NCBI GenBank assembly: GCA_037045225.1
Contig: JBAOHZ010000009.1
Coordinates: 186,001 to 250,000, forward strand
Direction of reading: 5' to 3'
Length of the DNA: 64,000 nucleotides
Source of the DNA: Nitrospira sp.
Lineage (GTDB): Bacteria > Nitrospirota > Nitrospiria > Nitrospirales > Nitrospiraceae
Positions 7,727-16,685 of this stretch are shown in pieces. The position numbers were made by a program, and so were the translations under genes. Below the pieces are notes generated by a model. The model searched no databases. It was not told the DNA's origin and was given only the letters and a program-made list of their open reading frames with translations. The stretch's first letter is position 1. Each line of letters starts with the position of its first letter.

Positions 7727-8870
7727 ATGTTAGATGATGTCCGGACCCGTGTGCGTTCCCTCGGCGAACAGCTGGCCCAACTACGGGGGCATCTTTGACC
7801 TGGCTCGGATGACCGCTGAACTCAACGATATCGAAGTCAAAACCTCCCAGCCCGATTTCTGGAAAGATACGCAGGCTGCCGCCAAGGTGAACCGCCGCAA
7901 AGCGGCCCTTGATCGCGAACTGTCGCGCTGGCGAGACACTGAACGCCGGCAAAACGACATGGAAGCACTCCTGGAACTGGCGCTGGAATCCGGCGATGCC
8001 GGGCTGGAGCAGGAACTCATAACCGAACTCGAGCCGTTCGAAAAAGCCGTCGCCCAATTCCGCATCGAGTTATTGCTCTCGGGCGAATTGGACTCGAGTA
8101 ATGCCATCTTCGCCATCCATCCCGGGGCCGGCGGAACCGAGTCGCAAGACTGGGCGCAAATGCTGCTGCGCATGTATGTGCGATGGGCCGAACAAAAGGG
8201 ATTTAAGGTCGAAACGTTGGATCTGCTCGCGGGAGACGAAGCCGGCATTAAGAGCGCAACCCTGTCCGTGACCGGCCCCTATGCCTATGGTTATCTCAAA
8301 GCTGAAGCCGGCGTACACCGCCTCGTGCGGATCTCCCCGTTCGACGCCAACAAACGGCGACATACGTCCTTTGCATCGGTCTTTGTGTATCCCGAGCTCG
8401 AAGACGACGTGCAAGTGGTGATCGACGACAAAGATCTTCGGGTGGATACGTTTCGCGCCGGAGGCGCCGGCGGTCAAAACGTGAACAAGGTCGAAACCGC
8501 GATTCGTATCACCCACATTCCGACCGGTATCGTGGTCCAATGCCAAAACGAGCGGTCGCAACTACAAAATCGCAACGGCGCCATGAAAATTTTGAAGGCG
8601 CGCCTGTTTGAAGTGGAACTACGGAAGAAAGAAGCCGAGTTCAATGCCATCGTCGGCGAGAAGAAAGATATCGCCTGGGGCAGTCAGATCCGGTCCTATG
8701 TCTTCCAGCCCTATCAGATGGTAAAAGACCACCGGACGGGACACGAAGTCGGCCAGGTCTCCGCCGTCATGGATGGTGAGCTGGATGGGTTCATCGAAGC
8801 CTATCTCCAGAGAAAACTCACCGGCGGGAAAGCCCCGGAGCCGGCCTCAATGAAGGATGACGACCTGTAA
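7727..8870 (+). CDS. prfB: Peptide chain release factor 2 (programmed +1 frameshift)
   Basis: RF2 recognises UGA and UAA stops on the ribosome and triggers peptide release. The gene starts at ATG 7727 (AAAGGA 7 nt upstream), reads 23 codons, meets an in-frame TGA at 7796-7798 and must shift +1 to continue in the frame starting at GAC 7797. The full product is about 380 aa. The GGQ tripeptide that catalyses hydrolysis is at residues 248-250 ([12 protein letters not shown]), and the stop-recognition motif SPF is in [11 protein letters not shown]. The stop is a TAA at 8868-8870. The gene follows lnt by 18 bp. Confidence 0.95.
7784..7799 (+). promoter_or_regulatory. prfB autoregulatory +1 frameshift site
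   Basis: CGG GGG CAT CTT TGA C: a purine-rich Shine-Dalgarno-like GGGGG, a short spacer, the slippery CTT codon and the poor-context UGA-C stop. This is nearly the classic bacterial prfB element. When RF2 is scarce, termination at the TGA is slow and the ribosome slips +1, making more RF2. Confidence 0.95.
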
Positions 8871-8879
8871 AGAAAGGGA

Positions 8880-8962
8880 GCTGATAGCCTATGGCCTCTA
8901 GCAGATAGCAGGAACCGGAGCTTGTTCCGGACCATCAGCTATTCGCCAACAGCCATACGCTC
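8880..8962. repeat. Imperfect palindromic intergenic repeat, copy 1
   Basis: The prfB-lysS gap contains GAGCTGATAGCCTATGGC near its start and CATCAGCTAT...CCATACGCTC near its end. The halves are rough inverted copies, and the right half resembles the right half of the repeat at 21375-21455. See also 16570-16655. It resembles a REP-type or MITE-like dispersed element by eye; boundaries are approximate. Confidence 0.45.
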
Positions 8963-8971
8963 CGTGTGATC

Positions 8972-10453
8972 ATGGATGAACTGAACGATCAACGCCAACA
9001 ACGTATCAAGAAACTCGACCACCTTCGGCAACTCGGTGTGGCGCCTTATGGCACGCGCTTCGAAGTCAAGGACCGAGCCGGCCAACTCACGCGCCTGCAC
9101 GGTGAAAAAGCCAAAGACGTCCTCGAACAGGAGCACATCAGTTGCACCATCGCCGGCCGTATCGTCGGCCTGCGCCGTTTCGGCAAAGCCGCCTTCGCAG
9201 TCTTACAAGACGGAGCGGACCGCCTGCAGGTCTATCTAAAAAAGGACACCCTGGGCGACCAAGCCCACCAGATTTCAGAGGGACTGGATCTCGGCGACTG
9301 GATCGGGGTCACGGGTATCCTGTTCCGCACCAAGACCAACGAGTTTACCGTCGAGGTGAAAACCCTCACGTTCCTGAGTAAGGCACTCCGCCCGTTGCCG
9401 GAAAAATGGCATGGACTCACCGATGTCGAAACCCGATACCGCCAACGCTACGTCGATCTCATTGCCAATCCTCAGGTGCACCAGATTTTCGCGCTACGCA
9501 GCCGGATCGTCTCCGGGATCCGCGCCTTTCTGACCGAACGCGGCTTCCTCGAAGTCGAAACACCGATGATGCATCCGATTCCCGGCGGCGCCGCCGCGAA
9601 ACCCTTCGTCACGCATCACAACGCCCTGGGTGCCGAGCTGTATCTTCGCATCGCCCCGGAACTGTACCTGAAGCGACTGATCGTCGGCGGCTTCCCACGC
9701 GTGTTTGAAATCAACCGGAACTTCCGAAACGAAGGCATTTCAACGATTCACAATCCCGAGTTCACCATGTTGGAGTTCTACGTCTCCTATGCCGACTATC
9801 ACGATCTGATCGTGCTGACCGAGGAACTCTTCGGTCGGTTGGCGCAGGACATTCTCGGCAGCACCACCATCGACTATCAAGGCACCGCGATCAATCTGGG
9901 ATCGCCCTGGCGTCGATGGTCATATTACCAATCGATTCTGGAAGTGAATGACCTGCCGCCGTCTGTCCTCACGAATCGAGACGAGGCCCTCGCGGCGGCC
10001 TCACGCCTGGGCGTCGAGGTGTCTCCCAAGGAATCCCTGGTGAACATCCTCAACGAGATTTTCGAAGAGACCGTCGAACCGCGCCTCCAGCAGCCGACGT
10101 TCATCACCGATTACCCGATCGAAATTTCCCCGCTCGCGCGCAGAAAAGATTCCGATCCTTCACTGACCGACCGATTTGAGCTCTACATCGCAGGGCGCGA
10201 AATCGCCAACGCCTTCTCCGAGTTGAACGATCCGCTCGATCAACGGGAACGGTTTGAAGCCCAGGCGGCCAAACATGCGGCCGGCGACGAAGAAGCCCAC
10301 CGAGTGGATGAAGACTTCCTGCGCGCACTTGAATACGGCATGCCGCCCACCGCAGGCGAAGGCATCGGCATCGATCGCCTGGTCATGCTCTTCACCAATC
10401 AGTCCTCCATCCGGGATGTCGTCCTCTTCCCTCAGTTGAGGCCTGAAAAGTAG
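8972..10453 (+). CDS. lysS: Lysyl-tRNA synthetase, class II
   Basis: This protein charges tRNA-Lys with lysine. At 493 aa it has the standard bacterial layout: an N-terminal OB-fold anticodon-binding domain (about residues 55-160) and the class II catalytic core. Motif 2 is visible as FRNEGISTIHNPEFTMLEFY and motif 3 as GEGIGIDRLVML near the C-terminus. ATG 8972 is taken as the start; a GTG two codons earlier is equally possible because neither has a clear Shine-Dalgarno. The lolC/E-like gene begins 3 bp after the stop, so the two are probably cotranscribed. Confidence 0.95.
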   Translation: MDELNDQRQQRIKKLDHLRQLGVAPYGTRFEVKDRAGQLTRLHGEKAKDVLEQEHISCTIAGRIVGLRRFGKAAFAVLQDGADRLQVYLKKDTLGDQAHQISEGLDLGDWIGVTGILFRTKTNEFTVEVKTLTFLSKALRPLPEKWHGLTDVETRYRQRYVDLIANPQVHQIFALRSRIVSGIRAFLTERGFLEVETPMMHPIPGGAAAKPFVTHHNALGAELYLRIAPELYLKRLIVGGFPRVFEINRNFRNEGISTIHNPEFTMLEFYVSYADYHDLIVLTEELFGRLAQDILGSTTIDYQGTAINLGSPWRRWSYYQSILEVNDLPPSVLTNRDEALAAASRLGVEVSPKESLVNILNEIFEETVEPRLQQPTFITDYPIEISPLARRKDSDPSLTDRFELYIAGREIANAFSELNDPLDQRERFEAQAAKHAAGDEEAHRVDEDFLRALEYGMPPTAGEGIGIDRLVMLFTNQSSIRDVVLFPQLRPEK

Positions 10454-10455
10454 AC

Positions 10456-11733
10456 ATGGCGCTGCCCTATGAAATCTTCATCGGATTGCGTTACCTGCGC
10501 GCAAAGCGACGCAACCGCACCATCTCCTTCAATACCATCGTCTCCATCGCCGGAATTACCCTCGGCGTCGCCGCCCTGATCGGCACGGTCGGAATCATGA
10601 CCGGGTTCAAGGAAGATGTGCAGGCCAAGATTCTCGGCACCACCGCGCACATCCTCGTGAACGACCGTATGAAAGAATCGATAGTCGACTACGAAGAGCA
10701 AGTACAGAAGGTCGTGGGCGTTCCGGATGTCGTCGCGGCCACCCCGTTCATTTTCCGCCAGGTCCTGCTCACCTCTCCGTCTGGCGTCCAAGGCATTATT
10801 CTTCGCGGGATCGATCCGACGCGGGAAGGGACCGTTACCGAGCTGGCTCATAACCTCGTCAACGGCGCTCTCGACGATCTCTCCCATCAGAATAAAGTGG
10901 TTATTCCCGACAAGGAACGGGAACCGAACGGTCCCGACACGGCCATGCGCCCGGGAATTATTCTCGGGAAAGAGCTCTCGATGCGGCTCAGCGCTTTTCC
11001 GGGCGACACGCTGAATGTGGTCTCTCCGGTGGGACCGGTCACCGGCGCCAGCATGACGCCGAAAATCAGGCAGTTCGTCGTCGTCGGGATCTTTCACTCC
11101 GGCATGTACGAATACGATTCCTCCCTGGCCTACATCGAACTGGGTGAGGCCCAGAAGTTTTTCAACATGGGCGCCAGTGTGACGGGCATCGAGGTCAAGG
11201 TGACCGACGTGTTTCGCGCCGCGGATATCGCCCGCGCGATCGAGCACCATTTGGGATTCGCCTTCTGGGCCCGGGACTGGATGCAGATGAATCGCAACCT
11301 GTTCTCGGCCCTCAAACTGGAAAAAACGATGATGTTCCTGCTGCTGGTCTTGATCACCATCGTGGCCTCCTTCAACATCGTCAGCACGCTCACCATGATC
11401 GTGACAGAGAAGCAGCGCGAGATCGCCATCCTGAAAGCCATGGGCGCGACGCGTAAAGGCATCATGCGTATTTTCATGCTCAACGGCCTTATTATCGGTT
11501 GCTCCGGCGCGGCCATCGGTGTCCCGCTCGGATACACGTTTCTCTGGCTGATCCAGACGTTTTGGACATTCGACCCGACCGTGTATTACATCTCCCGCAT
11601 TCCGGTCCATGTGCTGGGATCAGATGTGCTGCTCGTTGCGGGGTCGGCAATTTTGATCAGCTTTGTGGCCACGCTGTATCCATCGCTCCAGGCAGCCAAA
11701 CTCGATCCGGCGGCCGCCCTGCGTTATGAATAA
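10456..11733 (+). CDS. lolC: Lipoprotein-releasing ABC transporter permease (LolC/LolE type)
   Basis: This 425-aa permease belongs to the system that extracts mature lipoproteins from the inner membrane and hands them to LolA. An N-terminal membrane helix (about residues 25-50) is followed by a large periplasmic MacB-like domain and three C-terminal helices, as in FtsX/LolE permeases. The segment VSIAGITLGVAALIGTVGIM and the C-terminal LDPAAALRYE are typical. Only one permease gene is present beside lolD, so it may form a homodimer, as proposed for single LolF-type systems. The symbol lolC is used in the broad LolC/E sense. Confidence 0.9.
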   Translation: MALPYEIFIGLRYLRAKRRNRTISFNTIVSIAGITLGVAALIGTVGIMTGFKEDVQAKILGTTAHILVNDRMKESIVDYEEQVQKVVGVPDVVAATPFIFRQVLLTSPSGVQGIILRGIDPTREGTVTELAHNLVNGALDDLSHQNKVVIPDKEREPNGPDTAMRPGIILGKELSMRLSAFPGDTLNVVSPVGPVTGASMTPKIRQFVVVGIFHSGMYEYDSSLAYIELGEAQKFFNMGASVTGIEVKVTDVFRAADIARAIEHHLGFAFWARDWMQMNRNLFSALKLEKTMMFLLLVLITIVASFNIVSTLTMIVTEKQREIAILKAMGATRKGIMRIFMLNGLIIGCSGAAIGVPLGYTFLWLIQTFWTFDPTVYYISRIPVHVLGSDVLLVAGSAILISFVATLYPSLQAAKLDPAAALRYE

Positions 11734-11794
11734 CCCGGCGCGCGGAGACGTTCCTGAACATTTCGCCTTGAACATGTCGCAGTACCGTGCATAA

Positions 11795-12463
11795 ATGATT
11801 GACGTCGTCGATCTCTACAAATCGTTTCCGATGGGTGGGCGCGAGCTGGTGGTGTTGAACAACATCAACCTGCACATCAAACGCGGCGAACTCATCACCA
11901 TCATGGGCGCCTCCGGAGCCGGCAAGAGCACCTTGCTGCAAATCCTGGGCACCTTGGATCGCCCGACGAAGGGCACCGTTTCGTTCGACGGCCAAGATCT
12001 GTTTCAACTCACGGAGCAGCAACAAGCGGAGTTTCGGAACAGGCGGGTCGGGTTTGTGTTTCAATTCCACCACCTCTTACCTGAATTCTCGGCGCTCGAA
12101 AACGCCTGCCTCCCGGCCATGATCCAGAAACGTGACATGGCCGATGTCGTCGGCGAAGCCACCAAACTCCTCAGCGAAGTCGGTTTGGCGGATCGGCTCC
12201 ACCACAAGCCGGGAGAATTGTCCGGGGGCGAACAGCAACGGGTCTCCGTCGCACGCGCCTTGATGCAGCAGCCGGATCTGGTGCTGGCGGATGAGCCGAC
12301 AGGCAACCTTGACTCCCACACCGGCGAGGCGCTGTTCGCACTGCTTCGTCAATTGAACCACTCCCGTGGAACGACTTTCGTCATCGTCACCCACAACGAC
12401 AAACTCTCGTCTCAGGCCGACCGGATCGTCTCCATGCAAGACGGGATGATCGTGTCTTCCTAG
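11795..12463 (+). CDS. lolD: Lipoprotein-releasing system ATP-binding protein
   Basis: This 222-aa ABC ATPase energises lipoprotein release. Walker A is GASGAGKST, the signature LSGGEQQRVSVARAL, and Walker B DLVLADEPTGNLDS, followed by the H-loop in VIVTHND. The LolD/MacB-type length and the neighbouring permease settle the assignment. The gap to the permease gene is about 60 bp, so one operon with lysS and lolC is likely. With Lnt upstream, the cluster covers the final acylation and sorting of lipoproteins. Confidence 0.95.
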   Translation: MIDVVDLYKSFPMGGRELVVLNNINLHIKRGELITIMGASGAGKSTLLQILGTLDRPTKGTVSFDGQDLFQLTEQQQAEFRNRRVGFVFQFHHLLPEFSALENACLPAMIQKRDMADVVGEATKLLSEVGLADRLHHKPGELSGGEQQRVSVARALMQQPDLVLADEPTGNLDSHTGEALFALLRQLNHSRGTTFVIVTHNDKLSSQADRIVSMQDGMIVSS

Positions 12464-12538
12464 CGCATCGCTCGTCGGCCACCTGGAAGCGGTTGCTCAT
12501 GCGGTCAGAATGAGCGGCCAGGCCGAGCCGGTGTTTTC

Positions 12539-12567
12539 TTGACGACTTCAGGATCTTTTCGTAGACT
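12539..12567 (+). promoter_or_regulatory. Candidate sigma70 promoter for the TraF-like gene
   Basis: TTGACG (12539-12544), a 17-bp spacer and TAGACT (12562-12567) form a good -35/-10 pair about 40 bp before the ATG at 12608. The region also separates lolD from the next gene, implying an independent transcript. Confidence 0.55.
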
Positions 12568-12607
12568 GACTCAGCATTGTCACTGAAAGTAGCGTTTGAG
12601 CGATTGT

Positions 12608-13753
12608 ATGAAGATATCGTGTACACCATACGTCCGATTCACGGCTCTCTGTCTGACCATCCTCCTGCCGATTCAGGCGGCTGCGGTAGAATTTGTGTTC
12701 GTCGGCTCACGTCAAATGGGTATGGGTGGAGCCGGAGTAGCCACCACCTCCGATTCACTGGCCACCTATTGGAACCCTGCCGGCATGGCGATGAGCAAAA
12801 AGTTCGATATCCGCTTTCAAGGTGGCGGCCAAGTGGTCGATCGCGGCGATGTGTTTGATTCGCTCAAAGACATCAACAACCTGAACTTGAACGATACCTC
12901 GGCCGGGAACATCGCCCGCCTCCAGCAGCAAATCGATCGCCTCAACCGTCCCGGCACCAACCTCACGGCGGCGGCCTCCGGTGGCCTCTATGTCAAAGGG
13001 AACTTCGGTGAACATGCGTTGGGGTTCAACGTCTCCGATGTGGCCACTGCCGGCGGATTCCTCCGCAGCCCGGTCGGATTTACGAATAACGGCACCAACC
13101 TCAGCGTCAACGGGCAATTCGCCATGAACGGGCTGGAAGTCCGCCAGGCCGCCCTCTCCTATGCCTATGCCTTCATGGATCGAATGTTTTCGATCGGTAT
13201 CACCGGCAAGCTCATCCAGGGTGCGGCCTATACGGGTGCGACAAACATCCGCGGGGCCAGCGACGATATCAAAGTGTTTGAGGACATCGGACGCGCCAAG
13301 ATCTCCACGGCCATCGGGATCGACGTGGGCGCGATGTTCCGCCCATCATCCTGGTTGCGGATGGGGATCGTGGCCAAGGACATTAACGCACCCACCTTCG
13401 ACGCGGCGAACGGAGACAAGTTCAAATTGCTCCCCCAAGTCCGTACCGGCGTGGCGGTGAACCCATACAACTCCCTGACGTTGACGGCAGATGTGGATAT
13501 TACGAAGAACAATACACTCACCCCCGGCGTCTATAGCCAGGTATTGAGCCTCGGAGCCGAGCAAACCATCTTGTCCGAATTACTCTCCTTCAGGGCCGGC
13601 GCGTTTAAGAATATGCAGGACGCGAAGACGCCATTTATTCCGACCGCAGGCTTCGGACTTCGCATCCTAGCCTTGCGCATCGATATCGCCGGCGGGTATG
13701 ATTTCAGAGACCAGGCGGCCTTGGCATCCGGCTCGGTTGCCTTCACTTTCTAG
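12608..13753 (+). CDS. Outer-membrane beta-barrel protein, TraF_2/FadL-like
   Basis: This 381-aa exported protein has a signal peptide ending near IQAAAVEF. The mature start, GSRQMGMGGAGVATTSDSLA followed by TYWNPAG, is the hallmark of the TraF_2/OMPP1-type barrels related to FadL and PorV, which cross the outer membrane and often pass hydrophobic molecules. The rest alternates short hydrophobic strands and ends in an aromatic residue (SVAFTF), as expected for BAM substrates. An in-frame TTG at 12596 is an alternative start. Substrate unknown. Confidence 0.8.
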   Translation: MKISCTPYVRFTALCLTILLPIQAAAVEFVFVGSRQMGMGGAGVATTSDSLATYWNPAGMAMSKKFDIRFQGGGQVVDRGDVFDSLKDINNLNLNDTSAGNIARLQQQIDRLNRPGTNLTAAASGGLYVKGNFGEHALGFNVSDVATAGGFLRSPVGFTNNGTNLSVNGQFAMNGLEVRQAALSYAYAFMDRMFSIGITGKLIQGAAYTGATNIRGASDDIKVFEDIGRAKISTAIGIDVGAMFRPSSWLRMGIVAKDINAPTFDAANGDKFKLLPQVRTGVAVNPYNSLTLTADVDITKNNTLTPGVYSQVLSLGAEQTILSELLSFRAGAFKNMQDAKTPFIPTAGFGLRILALRIDIAGGYDFRDQAALASGSVAFTF

Positions 13754-13799
13754 AGCGACCTTCGCACTGAACCAATCTGCTACACTTGCTGTACGAACC

Positions 13800-14405
13800 A
13801 TGACACGATACACAGTTCGGACCATCAGCGTGATGTTGTGCCTTGTGATGACCGGCTTCCTGGCCGGTTGCGGAGGCTTACAAGAAATGTGGGAAGGACC
13901 GGCTGCACGCGGGTTCTACCCTAAGACCATGGCTATCCTCCCGATTTCAGGCACCTACGATAGCGCCCGGGAAGACGTGGAAGAGGTGGTGGCGAAGGTG
14001 CTGATCAAGAGCCGGCGCGTCGAGAAGGTGGTGCCGCCCGACCAGGTCACCGATACGTTCCAGACCACCAAAGACGCATTCGACGCCCTGGTGACCTACT
14101 TTTCACGCATGGAAACGACCGGTCAATCGGACAAGAATTCCGCAATCAAGATCGGGCAGGCACTGGCAGCCGACTCACTGCTGGTGGTCAAGGTGAATGC
14201 CTGGGAATACACGAGAGAAGAAGGCGATAACATCGCCCGCGTGGGTCTCAGCATGCGTCTGGTCGACGCCATCAACGGCGCCATTGTCTGGAAGGCGCGG
14301 CACCAGATTCAGGAAAGTTACCTCTTCATTCGTCCGGATATGCGAGATCTGGCCACCAAGCTGACGACGGACATGGTCAAGTACATGCCGCCCGAGAAAC
14401 GGTAA
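13800..14405 (+). CDS. Lipoprotein with a probable CsgG/LpoB-like fold
   Basis: This 201-aa protein has a type II signal peptide with lipobox LAGC. The mature part opens with KTMAILPISGTYDSARED and continues with a helix-strand order and VEKVVPPDQ. It later has GQALAADSLLVVKVNAWEY and a strand pair, VGLSMRLVDAINGAIVWKAR. This order recalls CsgG, LpoB and related lipoproteins in which an ABC-like alpha/beta fold ends in a GxxxWxA-type strand; the match is by pattern only. It follows the TraF-like gene by 46 bp and converges with the GAF gene 2 bp away. Confidence 0.65.
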   Translation: MTRYTVRTISVMLCLVMTGFLAGCGGLQEMWEGPAARGFYPKTMAILPISGTYDSAREDVEEVVAKVLIKSRRVEKVVPPDQVTDTFQTTKDAFDALVTYFSRMETTGQSDKNSAIKIGQALAADSLLVVKVNAWEYTREEGDNIARVGLSMRLVDAINGAIVWKARHQIQESYLFIRPDMRDLATKLTTDMVKYMPPEKR

Positions 14406-14407
14406 CC

Positions 14408-15481
14408 TTACCCGCCCCGTTTCGAGCCACCCTCCCCGACGGCTCCTCTACGCAGATTGTCGATCGCCAATCCGAACTGATTCGAGAGACTTGCGAGTTC
14501 CAGCACATCCCAGTTGCTGAAGGGCTTACCGCTGCGTCGGTTCACCACTTCCAACACACCCACCGCCCGCGTTCCCATGCGAACAGGCACCGAAACTAAC
14601 GAGGCGACCGACAAGGCAGTCTGCCATCCCTGGCCGGCGACCAAGCGAGCATCCTGTCCCCCCTGTGTGATCAGCACGGCTTGGCCGGTACGATGGACGC
14701 CGGTGGCAATCGGCGACTGAAACACCGGCAGTCCGGCTGCGCGCTCCCCGGCAACCGTATATAGAGTCAATGTTCCATCGCCGGCCGTGAGGAACAATGC
14801 CCCGGCCTCCGCCTCGACCAAACGCACCGCGGCATCCAGCGCTCGACGTAATTTCTCCTCCTCCGCCAGAGATGAATTCAACAGGTCACTCACCTGCTCC
14901 ATGTGTTGAATCCGCAGGATTTTCGCCGCATATTTGACGGTCAGTCGAGCATGGTCGAGAGCCACAGCCAGCCAAGGTTCGACGGCCGCCACCACCGCCA
15001 CTAACTTGCGTGCGGTCAAGCGCGACGACTTCCCGCTCTGTACCATGACGAGACCTTCCATCCGTCCGATCCGATGGAGTCGAAACCCCTGCAGGGCGCC
15101 ATGCAGCATGCGGCCTTGCTGCTCGGTCTTCGCCAACATCTCCCGCCACTCTGCCGCAACTGAACCATGCACCGTGCCGGCCTCGGCCAAACAGATCATC
15201 TCGCGTGTCTGCTCATCACGCATATACACGGCAATCCCCTGCACTTTTGTCAGCTGCGAAAATACCTGAACGAACGCAGCCGACACGCCAATGGGGGAAC
15301 GGACTTCCCCGTCAGGACCAGACACCGTCTCCAGTAAACGCTGCTGCACAGCGCGAATCACGCGATCCTCACCCATGGCGGCAGGGCCGCGGGCGGCCGC
15401 CTTGCGACGAGGCGCGACCGCTGTAGTTTTGGATGTCGTTTTGCGATTGGTTCGACTGACCTTACGACGAGCTACGGCCAT
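14408..15481 (-). CDS. Double GAF-domain protein
   Basis: This 357-aa soluble protein has a basic Lys/Arg-rich N-terminus (about residues 1-35, possibly nucleic-acid or membrane binding). It is followed by two GAF-type sensory domains (about residues 55-165 and 190-340). The second carries LVSVPVRMGTRAVGVLEVVN, the conserved strand and loop before the closing helix. No kinase, cyclase or DNA-binding output is present, so it probably acts on a separate partner. GGAG lies 5 nt before the ATG. It reads into the end of the lipoprotein gene at 14405 with only 2 bp between stops. Confidence 0.75.
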   Translation of the reverse strand: MAVARRKVSRTNRKTTSKTTAVAPRRKAAARGPAAMGEDRVIRAVQQRLLETVSGPDGEVRSPIGVSAAFVQVFSQLTKVQGIAVYMRDEQTREMICLAEAGTVHGSVAAEWREMLAKTEQQGRMLHGALQGFRLHRIGRMEGLVMVQSGKSSRLTARKLVAVVAAVEPWLAVALDHARLTVKYAAKILRIQHMEQVSDLLNSSLAEEEKLRRALDAAVRLVEAEAGALFLTAGDGTLTLYTVAGERAAGLPVFQSPIATGVHRTGQAVLITQGGQDARLVAGQGWQTALSVASLVSVPVRMGTRAVGVLEVVNRRSGKPFSNWDVLELASLSNQFGLAIDNLRRGAVGEGGSKRGG

Positions 15482-15587
15482 GGCATCTCCTCATCTAAAG
15501 CGTCACACGTTGAACGGCAGGGAATACTCTCCACTGCCAGGCATGCACTGAATTCGAGCGACAATACGGAGTCAGGAACCGCCATTG

Positions 15588-15602
15588 TGGTCTACTAGAC
15601 CA
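15588..15602. promoter_or_regulatory. 15-bp perfect palindrome, possible operator
   Basis: TGGTCTA-C-TAGACCA reads the same on both strands apart from the central base. It lies about 107 bp upstream of the GAF gene start and beyond the end of trpA. The half-site TGGTC...GACCA resembles operators of GntR/FadR-type repressors, but no such regulator is encoded here, so the assignment is speculative. Confidence 0.3.
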
Positions 15603-15690
15603 GATGGACAGAACTCCAAGGGACTGATTCCAAAAGATCTTGGCTGAAGGGCTGAAAAGAAGATTGCGGGGGGACAGAGGATTTTCCGAC

Positions 15691-16491
15691 CTAGACCGGC
15701 TGCATAGCCTCCTTGAGGGATCGTACGAACGCACCCACTTCCTCAACGAGTCGGCCATCCTGTCCATGCGCTCCAACACGACGTACAATTGCGCTACCCA
15801 CGATCACACCATCGGCTACCTGCGCGACCCGCGCGGCATCCTCCGGTGTAGCCACGCCGAAGCCAACGGCCACAGGCGTCTTGGTGTATTTTCTGATTTT
15901 GGCGACGTTTTCACCCACGCTCGCCATATCGTGTAGTTTAGCCCCAGTGATGCCCGTGATGGAAACATAATAGACAAATCCGCCGGACTCCTTCGCCACG
16001 TATGCCCGGCGCGACGCCGTGCTCGTCGGAGCCAACAGGAAAATGAGATGGAGCCCTAGCGCATCGGCCGGGCCACGCAACGGCCCCGCTTCATCGGCCG
16101 GCATATCGGGAACGATCAACCCATCCACACCGGCATCCGTGGCGAGACGGCAAAATTCTGCCTCCCCCAACGCATGGATGTTGTTGTAGTAGGCCATCAA
16201 CACAATCGGGATTTGGGTTGAGATGCGCAGATGCCGTACGGACTCCAGAATTTTCCGCAGTGAGGTACCGCTTTGCAGGCCCCGCTCGGCCGCCTTTTGG
16301 ATCACCGGCCCATCGGCGATGGGATCGGAAAAGGGCACCCCCAACTCAATCACGTCGGCGCCGGCCCGCTCCAATTCGAGTACTAACTGCTCGGTCTCCT
16401 GCAACGACGGATCACCCGCCATGAGATAGGTAATCAGCGCCTTCTGCCCCGTCGTCTTCAACCGACTAAATGTGTGATCCAAACGATTCAT
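15691..16491 (-). CDS. trpA: Tryptophan synthase alpha chain
   Basis: TrpA cleaves indole-3-glycerol phosphate to indole, which is channelled to TrpB. At 266 aa it has the usual length and the TIM-barrel landmarks: VIELGVPFSDPIADGPVIQ holds the catalytic Glu and Asp, and VGFGVATPEDA and GVIVGSAIVRR form the phosphate-binding end. It is the last trp gene, separated from trpB by a 194-bp gap filled with repeats, unlike the tight spacing in the upstream part of the operon. No clear Shine-Dalgarno precedes its ATG. Confidence 0.95.
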   Translation of the reverse strand: MNRLDHTFSRLKTTGQKALITYLMAGDPSLQETEQLVLELERAGADVIELGVPFSDPIADGPVIQKAAERGLQSGTSLRKILESVRHLRISTQIPIVLMAYYNNIHALGEAEFCRLATDAGVDGLIVPDMPADEAGPLRGPADALGLHLIFLLAPTSTASRRAYVAKESGGFVYYVSITGITGAKLHDMASVGENVAKIRKYTKTPVAVGFGVATPEDAARVAQVADGVIVGSAIVRRVGAHGQDGRLVEEVGAFVRSLKEAMQPV

Positions 16492-16516
16492 TTTTCAGGA
16501 ATGCCTCCGCATGTCT

Positions 16517-16551
16517 TTCGTACCTCGTCGTTCGTCACTCGTCCTTCGTCC
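16517..16551 (-). repeat. Tandem heptanucleotide repeat (5 units)
   Basis: Read on the minus strand, five contiguous 7-mers of the form NNACGAR occur: GGACGAA, GGACGAG, TGACGAA, CGACGAG, GTACGAA. They lie in the trpB-trpA gap. The period is seen directly; it resembles the short tandem heptamer repeats described in cyanobacteria. Confidence 0.7.
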
Positions 16552-16569
16552 GAAAAAGAGTCTATGACA

Positions 16570-16655
16570 GATAGCGTATGGTCAACGATGGCGCGTAGGA
16601 GTCTTGTAACCAACTATACGCCATGAGCCATAGGCTCCGGTCTCCTACGAGAGAC
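16570..16655. repeat. Imperfect palindromic intergenic repeat, copy 2
   Basis: GATAGCGTATGGTCAACGATGG at the left and AACTATACGCCATGAGCC...GGCTCC at the right are rough inverted halves. They resemble the repeats in the prfB-lysS and trpG-trpE gaps. The right end may extend into a second short inverted pair (GAGACG...CGTCTC near 16650-16675). Boundaries are approximate. Confidence 0.4.
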
Positions 16656-16685
16656 GCTTCACGAGAGACGTCTCACGTGATCGGA

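Noticed and set aside
10432..11610. A 392-codon minus-strand frame opposite the Lol permease gene
   Set aside because: Its composition is dominated by Asp, Gly, His and Arg without domains, and the plus-strand permease has clear motifs.
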